The translations under genes and the position numbers were made by a program. The notes beneath the pieces were generated by a model that had not been told where the DNA came from, did not search any database, and saw only the letters and a list, made by a program, of their open reading frames with translations. Positions 1 through 4,792 of a stretch of DNA of 6,023 nucleotides are shown one piece after another. Source of the stretch: Caldisericota bacterium (GTDB lineage Bacteria; Bipolaricaulota; Bipolaricaulia; Bipolaricaulales; Bipolaricaulaceae); NCBI GenBank assembly GCA_013151115.1, contig JAADIW010000067.1:1-6023 (forward strand), given 5' to 3'. The number at the start of each line of letters is the position of its first letter. Position 1 is the stretch's first letter.

Positions 1-87
1 GTGCTGCCCCAGCTCCTTCCTCAACCGGATCCCATGACGGGAGAGGATCTCCCGGATGCGGGAAGGGGAGGTGAGGTCGGGGCTCAT
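1..87 (-). CDS. rsmA: 16S rRNA dimethyladenosine transferase RsmA (KsgA), N-terminal fragment cut by the window edge
   Basis: Only the first 29 codons are present; the gene continues beyond base 1. The peptide starts MSPDLTSPSRIREILSRHGI and continues RLRKELGQH. A short helix, then 'GIR..K.LGQ(H/N)' leading into the missing 'FL', is the hallmark N-terminus of RsmA/KsgA. This family uses S-adenosylmethionine to dimethylate the two adjacent adenines in the 3'-terminal helix of 16S rRNA during late 30S maturation. The SAM-binding core lies outside the window. The ATG (bases 87-85) overlaps the TGA stop of the upstream oxidoreductase as ATGA, and there is no convincing Shine-Dalgarno before it, so translation probably depends on termination-reinitiation and the two genes are probably cotranscribed. 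Identity rests on about 15 diagnostic residues. No other family I know starts this way, but the call should be confirmed with the flanking sequence. Confidence 0.85.
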   Translation of the reverse strand, partial: MSPDLTSPSRIREILSRHGIRLRKELGQH

Positions 88-1235
88 CCCCGGAGGGCGT
101 CCCGGGTGGCGTCCAGGGCCACCCTGAGGCACTCCAACCCATCGTCCAATGTGACACGCATCACATACGATGGGTCCTCGACGTACCGCAGGAAATCCTC
201 CATGAGGGCCCGTAGGCACCCGGCGTAGACCTCAGCCTTGGTACCGGGAAGGCGGAAGCTCCCGTGGACGAGGGCCTCCACGCGGTACTCCCGTTCCCCG
301 GAGCGGACCCTCCGGCCCGGCGAGGGGGGAAGCGGCCACTCGTCCCCCCACCCCGCCGGCCGGGAGACGTCCCGGAGCGCCTCCACCGGGGCCTCCCCCT
401 CCACGCGGAACCCGGGCAGAAGCGCCCGGAGCCGTTCCAGGGTCGCGGCGGTGACCAGGGCCCGGATCCTCCCCTCCAGGGGGATCCAGCCGGAGAGCTC
501 CACCGTGGCCAGATCGTATGCCAAGGAGATCCTCGTCTCCTCGGTGAACCCCGGGCGGGTGAAGGCGTGGAAGTGGGCGGCGATGAGGCCGTCGCCGTGG
601 AGGACCTGGGCGGCCATCCGGTCCACCCGGCCCCCGGTCCGCGCCAGCGCCCCCGACACCCGCCGTGCTTCCTCCCCGGAGAGGAAGCGCACGAGATCGA
701 AGAAGTGCACCCCGTGTTCCACCAGGATCCCGCCCGAGAGGTCCCAGTTCCAGAACCAGTGCTCGGGGGGGAGGGAATCCCCCGCGGCGTAGTTCTCCAC
801 GTCCACCCGGAAGAGCCTCCCCAGGAGGCCCCCCCGGGTGATCTCCCTGAGGGCCGAGAGGATGGGGTTGTAGCGCATCATGAGGTCCACGGTGGCCCGG
901 ACGCCGGTCCGGCGCGCCGTGGCGACGATCCGCTCCGCGTCCTCCAGGGTGGTGGCGAGGGGCTTCTCGATGAGGACGTGGATCCCCCTCTCCATGGCGT
1001 GGCAGGCGATCTCCGCGTGGGTGGCGGGCGGGGTGGCCACCGCGACGATGTCCAGGCCCTCCCGGTCCAACAACGCCCGCCAATCATCGTAGTAGCGGAT
1101 CCCGGGAGGTAGCCTGGGGGTGCGGCGCCTCCCGAAGACGGCCACCACCTCCACCCCGGGGAGGTCCCCCCAAGCGTGGTGGAGGAACTGCCCGAACCCC
1201 CCGTAACCCACGATCCCCAGCCTGTAGGACCGCAT
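84..1235 (-). CDS. Gfo/Idh/MocA-family NAD(P)-dependent oxidoreductase
   Basis: The product is 383 aa, a normal length for the family. These enzymes oxidise or reduce a hydroxyl/keto group on sugars, inositols or related polyols in the cytoplasm, using NAD(P). The N-terminal Rossmann fold shows GIVGYGGFG (residues 7-15, dinucleotide-binding glycines), then VATPPATHAEIA (66-77) and the family signature EKP (90-92), whose lysine is usually catalytic. The C-terminal alpha/beta substrate domain begins near 120 (DLMMRYNP) and contains WDLSGGILVEHGVHFFD (164-180); its His174, His177 and Asp180 fit the usual catalytic histidine region. The ATG at 1235 is chosen because the Rossmann strand starts four residues in, as is typical; the open frame extends upstream only as low-complexity sequence. 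It has no nearby Shine-Dalgarno, but TACAAT lies 9 nt upstream. It overlaps rsmA by 4 bp downstream. The substrate cannot be read from the sequence; sugar dehydrogenase, inositol dehydrogenase and biliverdin-reductase-like roles all remain possible. Confidence 0.93.
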   Translation of the reverse strand: MRSYRLGIVGYGGFGQFLHHAWGDLPGVEVVAVFGRRRTPRLPPGIRYYDDWRALLDREGLDIVAVATPPATHAEIACHAMERGIHVLIEKPLATTLEDAERIVATARRTGVRATVDLMMRYNPILSALREITRGGLLGRLFRVDVENYAAGDSLPPEHWFWNWDLSGGILVEHGVHFFDLVRFLSGEEARRVSGALARTGGRVDRMAAQVLHGDGLIAAHFHAFTRPGFTEETRISLAYDLATVELSGWIPLEGRIRALVTAATLERLRALLPGFRVEGEAPVEALRDVSRPAGWGDEWPLPPSPGRRVRSGEREYRVEALVHGSFRLPGTKAEVYAGCLRALMEDFLRYVEDPSYVMRVTLDDGLECLRVALDATRDALRG

Positions 1236-1244
1236 CGTCGGGGC

Positions 1245-1250
1245 ATTGTA
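1245..1250 (-). promoter_or_regulatory. Candidate -10 element (TACAAT) for a near-leaderless oxidoreductase transcript
   Basis: On the minus strand TACAAT matches five of six bases of the sigma70 -10 consensus and ends 9 nt before the ATG at 1235. A start site 6-8 nt downstream would fall within about 3 nt of the ATG, giving a leaderless or nearly leaderless mRNA. This agrees with the absence of a Shine-Dalgarno at usable distance: the nearest GGAG is about 16 nt from the ATG. No good -35 is visible, since the best match at 17-19 bp spacing is poor. A six-base match alone is weak evidence; its position is the stronger argument. Confidence 0.4.
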
Positions 1251-1264
1251 GCTCCGGGAGCCGC

Positions 1265-1284
1265 CGTGCCCTAAACCCGGCACG
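1265..1284. repeat. Perfect 6-bp inverted repeat in the divergent spacer
   Basis: CGTGCC (1265-1270) and GGCACG (1279-1284) are exact reverse complements separated by 8 bases (CTAAACCC). The repeat lies just upstream of the TACAAT hexamer of the oxidoreductase gene, overlapping where its -35 would sit. This could be a repressor or activator site, or an RNA hairpin if either transcript starts upstream. Short inverted repeats are common by chance in GC-rich DNA, so function is uncertain. Confidence 0.35.
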
Positions 1285-1285
1285 A

Positions 1286-1311
1286 GGTTCGCCCGTAGAG
1301 GCGACCTTTTT
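1286..1311 (+). terminator. Terminator-like hairpin followed by five T's, in the divergent spacer
   Basis: GGTTCGCC (1286-1293) pairs with GGCGACCT (1300-1307) around the loop CGTAGA. There are five consecutive Watson-Crick pairs next to the loop, one T-C mismatch, then a G-C and a G-T pair. TTTTT (1307-1311) follows directly on the plus strand, as in an intrinsic terminator. No plus-strand gene lies upstream, so it would act only on antisense readthrough from the oxidoreductase region, or as an attenuator if the plus-strand transcript begins before it. The stem is short and the T-run is followed by C's, so efficiency is doubtful. Confidence 0.3.
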
Positions 1312-1336
1312 CCCCCCGCCCGCCGGGCGCGGCGTT

Positions 1337-1342
1337 TATCCT
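1337..1342 (+). promoter_or_regulatory. Candidate -10 element (TATCCT) for a leaderless DUF4015 transcript
   Basis: TATCCT matches four of six -10 consensus bases and ends 8 nt before the ATG at 1351, so transcription would begin at or next to the start codon. The 8 nt between are pyrimidine- and GC-rich with no Shine-Dalgarno, which fits leaderless translation. The same hexamer is used in the ychF promoter proposed at 5915-5942. No -35 is seen in the C-rich stretch at 1312-1320. The call is weak on sequence match and is supported mainly by spacing. Confidence 0.3.
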
Positions 1343-1350
1343 CTCCGCCG

Positions 1351-2439
1351 ATGCTGAGGAACTCATCGTCCCTGCGGATCCTGGTCTCGCTTTGGTTGCT
1401 CCTCTGGCTCGCCCGGCCCGCCATCGCCCCCGTCCCCCTCGGGACCGTCGCCGAGCCCCAGCCGCCCACGGTGACGGCGCCCCCGGCCGTGCCGGGCCCG
1501 GAGTCCCCGGGACCGAAGGGCATCCATGGACGGGTGGGGATACACCTCTCCTTCTACGCCCTCTCGCGACCCGGCTTCGCCGAGGCGATCGCGTCGAGGC
1601 TGCGGGAAGCCGGGTTCAACGCGGTGGTGATCTGCGTCAAGGACATGCACGGGACGGTGGGCTACGACTCCCGGGTCCCCCTCGCCCGCGAGATCGGGGC
1701 CGCGGTGCCCTACCTTGAGCTGCCCGACCTCATCGATTTCTTCCGGGAGCAGGGGATCTACGTCATCGCGCGCCAGGTCCTCTTCTACGACCCCGTCCTC
1801 TCCGCGTACCTGGGGTATCCGGAGGAGAGGTGGGTTTACCCCTCCGACGGGCGGGCGGTAGAGTACAACCTGGCCATCGCCCGGGAGCTGGAGGAATCGG
1901 GGTTCGACGAGATCCAATTCGACTACATCCGCTTCCCCGATGACGGGGAGATCGGGGAGCGATACCCCGAGCGATACGCGGCGGTGAATGCCTTCCTGCG
2001 GCGGGCCCGGGAGGCGCTCTCGGTGCCCATCTCCATCGACCTCTTCGGGAGGGTGCTCTGGCCTTGGAACAGGGAGAAGAAGGACCCCATCGGCCAGTGC
2101 CTCGAGGAGATGGCCCCCTATGTGGACGTGATCTCCCCCATGCTCTACCCCTCCCACTACGTGGAGCCGGAGCTCAAGGCCGATCCCTACCGCACGGTGC
2201 GGCTCGCCCTGGAACACGGGATGGCACGGGTGGAGGTGCCGTTCCGGCCGTACCTCCAGGCGTTCGACATGGACATCCCCCCCGGGATGACGCTCCCCGA
2301 GTACATCCTGGCCCAGGTGCGGGCCGCGGAGGAGGTGGGGGCCGACGGGTACCTCTTCTGGAACCCCCGTTCCGACTACACCTCCCTCTGGGAGGCCCTC
2401 CGCATCAGCCGAGGAAGCGGCGCCGCGCCGCGGCCTTGA
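1351..2439 (+). CDS. Secreted DUF4015-type putative glycoside hydrolase (PF13200-like TIM barrel)
   Basis: The product is 362 aa. Residues 1-26 form a signal peptide: a basic start, hydrophobic core ILVSLWLLLWLA and a likely AIA|P cleavage site. There is no lipobox cysteine, so export by Sec followed by signal peptidase I is inferred. Residues 27-56 are a proline-rich linker. From about 57 to 350 the motifs follow the DUF4015 putative glycosyl hydrolase family in order: VKDMHGTVGY (96-105), GIYVIARQVLFYDP (135-148), DEIQFDYIRFP (186-196), SIDLFG (228-233), IGQCLEEMA (247-255), YVDVISPMLYPSHY (257-270), YLQAF (301-305) and LFWNPRSDY (335-343). Asp186, Glu187 and Asp191 in the DEIQFDYIRFP motif are plausible active-site acids by analogy with related barrels. 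The family's substrate is unproven; a cell-surface or extracellular polysaccharide is likely. The gene diverges from the oxidoreductase and its last 35 bp overlap ppcA antisense. The ATG start is supported by the intact signal peptide. Confidence 0.92.
   Translation: MLRNSSSLRILVSLWLLLWLARPAIAPVPLGTVAEPQPPTVTAPPAVPGPESPGPKGIHGRVGIHLSFYALSRPGFAEAIASRLREAGFNAVVICVKDMHGTVGYDSRVPLAREIGAAVPYLELPDLIDFFREQGIYVIARQVLFYDPVLSAYLGYPEERWVYPSDGRAVEYNLAIARELEESGFDEIQFDYIRFPDDGEIGERYPERYAAVNAFLRRAREALSVPISIDLFGRVLWPWNREKKDPIGQCLEEMAPYVDVISPMLYPSHYVEPELKADPYRTVRLALEHGMARVEVPFRPYLQAFDMDIPPGMTLPEYILAQVRAAEEVGADGYLFWNPRSDYTSLWEALRISRGSGAAPRP
2405..2439. other. Convergent 3' overlap of two genes, containing a GC hairpin
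   Basis: The plus-strand DUF4015 gene stops at 2437-2439 (TGA) and the minus-strand ppcA stops at 2407-2405 (TGA), so their coding ends overlap by 35 bp on opposite strands. Inside the overlap, GCGGCG (2417-2422) and CGCCGC (2426-2431) form a 6-bp all-GC stem with a 3-base loop, readable from either strand. No T-run follows on either strand, so this is not a standard intrinsic terminator. It could help block or pause transcription from both sides, or may only reflect alanine/arginine codons. Confidence 0.6.
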
Positions 2440-3892
2440 CGATCTCCTCCACTATCAGGGAGCGGTTGTTCTCCCCCTCCTGCAGCAGGGCCCAGATCCG
2501 ACTCGTCCGGGCGGCGTGCTCCTCGTCCCGCTCCACCGGGAAGAGCTCCAGCGCCCGCTCCAGCTCCTCCCTCACCGGCGATGAGACGCGTTCCAGCGCC
2601 TCCGGGTTCAGGTAGCGGACGGAATCGGCCATGTCACGGTCGAAGTTCACGTACGCCTCCCGGAGCGCGGCGAGGTCCCCCCGCGAGAGGGCCCCTAATC
2701 CCAACACCTCGGGCGGGATCCCCAGGGAGTACATGGCACAGCAGAAGGTGATGGCCCGGGGGAGGCGCACATCGTGGCCGTCCAACTCCCGGGAGTAGCC
2801 GAACAGGCCGATGTGGAGCTTCCGCGCCCGCCGGGGGGGGACGTAGCGGGCGACCTCGTTCACCACGGGCGCCAGCACCGCCACGCATGCGGCGTAACGG
2901 GAGGAGATCTTCCGGATGAGCTCGAGACACCTCCCCTCGTCCACCTCGAGGGCCGCGTCCCGTGGGGTCGCGTTGAGGCGGGAGATGGCCTCCCGCGCTT
3001 CCCCCTCGGGATAGTCGTATTTGAACGCCGACTGAACGGTATACGTCTGCACCGAGGGGTATTCCCGCACCATCTCCGCGGCCTTCGGGGGGGAGAAATT
3101 CCCGCGGAACGGGGCCGATCCCACCCCCAGGATGGGGAGGATGGGGATCCCCGTGCGCCGTTCGAGCCGCGCCAGGCGCATGAGGGCTATCTTGACGAGG
3201 AGCACCGCGCTCGCCTGGCCGTAATTGAGGGCGGGGTCGGACCGGGCCAGGAATACGCGCTGGTAGCGGACATCCTTGCCGCGCAGGTACTCGGCCACGA
3301 TCCCGTCGGCCCGGAGGAGGTGATCCCGGTCCTCGATCAGGGGGATGACCTGGATCGCCTCGGGGGAGAAATCCCCTACCCAATCGGCCACCGTGATGTC
3401 GAAGCACCGCTGTCTCCCCTTCCCGCCGATGAACTCGCGGTAGTAGTGGTAGACCCGCTCGAGCTCCGCGGCGCTCGTGGTCATGGGGAGGATGACCTCG
3501 AAGATGGGCGGGGGCGCGTCCTTCCCGTAGAAGAGCCGGGCGGCGTCGCAGGAGCGGGGGATGCTCTCCAGGGTCTCGAGGAGCACCTTCCCCTCGGCCC
3601 GCTCCACCCGTGGGTTCGGGACGCGGAGGGTGAGGAACAGCTCCTCCCCCAGCCGGCGTTCGCGGAAGAACGCCCCGTAACGGGTGAGGAGCTTCTTCAC
3701 CACGAAGGGGTCAACTTCCTTCCCCTCGTAATCCCACATCTGTTCGGTGCAACCGAGATGTGAGTAGGCGTAGTACGCCTCCTTGACCTCGTCCTCCCCC
3801 TGGAGCACGGGGTGATCGGCGAAGAACGGGGTCTGGACGTTGTCGGGATGCTGGGTGCTCATACACCGGGGGACCTTGTCAGGGCTCACCAT
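2405..3892 (-). CDS. ppcA: Archaeal-type phosphoenolpyruvate carboxylase
   Basis: The product is 495 aa, the usual length of archaeal-type PEPC (about half that of the classical bacterial/plant enzyme). It catalyses PEP + bicarbonate to oxaloacetate + phosphate, a cytosolic anaplerotic step. Family motifs run throughout: KVPRCMSTQHPDN (6-18, with His15 as the likely catalytic histidine), QMWDYEGKEVD (51-61), RVPNP (90-94), LETLESIPRS (105-114), FEVILPMT (131-138), QRVFLARSDPALNYG (211-225), GVGSAPFRGN (256-265), TVQSAFKYD (285-293), ARKLHIGLFGYSR (356-368), LPRAITFCCAMYSLGIPPE (377-395) and the terminal RFLG. No key motif is missing. The ATG at 3892 is preferred because GGAGGTGA lies 5 nt upstream; a GTG at 3925 also opens the frame but lacks such a site, and a later ATG would remove the conserved KVPRC. 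It lies 46 bp after an EamA gene on the same strand. This class is best known from archaea and a few bacteria, so ancient or lateral acquisition is plausible. Confidence 0.96.
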   Translation of the reverse strand: MVSPDKVPRCMSTQHPDNVQTPFFADHPVLQGEDEVKEAYYAYSHLGCTEQMWDYEGKEVDPFVVKKLLTRYGAFFRERRLGEELFLTLRVPNPRVERAEGKVLLETLESIPRSCDAARLFYGKDAPPPIFEVILPMTTSAAELERVYHYYREFIGGKGRQRCFDITVADWVGDFSPEAIQVIPLIEDRDHLLRADGIVAEYLRGKDVRYQRVFLARSDPALNYGQASAVLLVKIALMRLARLERRTGIPILPILGVGSAPFRGNFSPPKAAEMVREYPSVQTYTVQSAFKYDYPEGEAREAISRLNATPRDAALEVDEGRCLELIRKISSRYAACVAVLAPVVNEVARYVPPRRARKLHIGLFGYSRELDGHDVRLPRAITFCCAMYSLGIPPEVLGLGALSRGDLAALREAYVNFDRDMADSVRYLNPEALERVSSPVREELERALELFPVERDEEHAARTSRIWALLQEGENNRSLIVEEIVKAAARRRFLG

Positions 3893-3897
3893 CCGCG

Positions 3898-3905
3898 TCA
3901 CCTCC
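3898..3905 (-). promoter_or_regulatory. Strong Shine-Dalgarno for ppcA (decides the start)
   Basis: GGAGGTGA on the minus strand is an eight-base match to the anti-Shine-Dalgarno of 16S rRNA, spaced 5 nt from the ATG at 3892. It favours this ATG over the in-frame GTG at 3925 and the ATG ten codons further in, and implies efficient translation independent of the upstream gene. Confidence 0.8.
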
Positions 3906-3935
3906 GGGCCGCCGTTATCGGACACACAAAACGCG

Positions 3936-3944
3936 ATTTTACCA
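3936..3944 (-). promoter_or_regulatory. Candidate extended -10 promoter for ppcA, overlapping the eamA stop codon
   Basis: On the minus strand TGG-TAAAAT fits the extended -10 form TGn-TATAAT with five of six hexamer bases. The last tryptophan codon of the EamA gene supplies the TGG and its TAA stop begins the hexamer. A start about 7 nt downstream would give a roughly 35-nt leader containing the strong Shine-Dalgarno. No -35 is seen in the GC-rich DNA upstream, which extended -10 promoters do not strictly need. The match partly comes from coding constraints, so confidence is moderate at best. Confidence 0.4.
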
Positions 3945-4790
3945 CCGATCCCGGGGGCCGGCCCCGGCGGCCGCCAGGTTGGGCCACAGGATCCCGAGGA
4001 GTATGAGGCCAGCGCCCAGGATCTGGAGCCCCGTCAGGGTCTCGCCCAGAAGCCACCAGCCGAACAGGGCGGCGAACGCCGGCTCCAGGGCCAGGACCAG
4101 CGCGGCGTAGGCCGTGGGGAGGCGCCGCTGGGCCCAGAGGAGGAGCCAGAAGGAGACCCCGCTCGCCAGCACCGCGGTGGAGGCCGCCGTCCGCCACACG
4201 ATCCCGGTCACGGGGAGGACGACGCTCCCCGTGGCCGCCGCTCCCGACGCCGAGAGGGCCCCCACCGCGGCGAACTGGGGGAGGAGCAACCGGTGCCACT
4301 TCCCCTCCCCCACCCAGCGCCCCTGGAGGACGAGGTAGAGGGCGTAGGAGACCGCCCCGAGCACGGTGAGGAAGTCCCCGGTGCTCGCGGGCCCCAGCGG
4401 CCCCCCGCCCCCCAGGGCGAGGACGGTCACCCCGGCCGCGGCGACCCCCATCCCCGCCCAAGTGTGGAGGGGGGTTCGCTCCCCGAAGAGGTGCGCGATG
4501 GGGGGGACGAGGACCACCGATAGCCCGGTGATGAGGCCGGACTTCTGGGCGGTGGTGTAGACGAGCCCCCAGGTCTGGAACGCGTAGCCGGCGAAGAGGA
4601 AGAGCCCCAGGGCAAGCCCCTGCCCCCAATCCCGGGCCCGGCGGGGGGCCAGGGGGAGGAAGAGGAGACTCGCTATAGAGAATCGCAGGGCGAGGAACCA
4701 GAGGGGCGTGGTATGGGACATGGCCTCCTTCACGGGGACGAAGCTCCACCCCCAGATGGCGGTGGCGAGCAGGAGGGCGATGGTGGCCAT
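3939..4790 (-). CDS. EamA/DMT-family membrane transporter
   Basis: The product is 283 aa, typical for the drug/metabolite transporter (EamA, formerly DUF6) family, whose members move amino acids, nucleotide sugars or other small metabolites across the inner membrane, often as exporters. The protein is strongly hydrophobic with about ten predicted membrane segments in two EamA repeats, roughly 3-126 and 137-269. Repeat one has AIWGWSFVPVK (11-21) and the KSGLITGLSVVLVP segment (83-96). Repeat two ends with the signature LALEPAFAALFGWWLLGE (233-250). Basic stretches after hydrophobic segments (PRRARD 49-54, QRRLP 221-225) fit cytoplasmic loops. The ATG at 4790 is 2 bp after the ychF stop (TAG-GG-ATG) without its own Shine-Dalgarno, which indicates translational coupling. 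Substrate and direction of transport cannot be inferred; nearby ppcA and ychF do not point to one. Confidence 0.92.
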   Translation of the reverse strand: MATIALLLATAIWGWSFVPVKEAMSHTTPLWFLALRFSIASLLFLPLAPRRARDWGQGLALGLFLFAGYAFQTWGLVYTTAQKSGLITGLSVVLVPPIAHLFGERTPLHTWAGMGVAAAGVTVLALGGGGPLGPASTGDFLTVLGAVSYALYLVLQGRWVGEGKWHRLLLPQFAAVGALSASGAAATGSVVLPVTGIVWRTAASTAVLASGVSFWLLLWAQRRLPTAYAALVLALEPAFAALFGWWLLGETLTGLQILGAGLILLGILWPNLAAAGAGPRDRW

Positions 4791-4792
4791 CC

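Noticed and set aside
232..1112. Several long frames on both strands within the oxidoreductase gene
   Set aside because: They are low-complexity shadows of the Gfo/Idh/MocA reading frame, which alone shows conserved motifs.
1236..1523. Upstream extension of the oxidoreductase to an alternative start at 1523
   Set aside because: The extra 96 residues have no family counterpart, overlap the signal peptide region of the divergent gene, and place the Rossmann fold unusually far from the N-terminus.
3893..3925. In-frame GTG at 3925 as the ppcA start
   Set aside because: It adds 11 non-conserved residues, lacks a good Shine-Dalgarno and would place the GGAGGTGA site inside the coding sequence.
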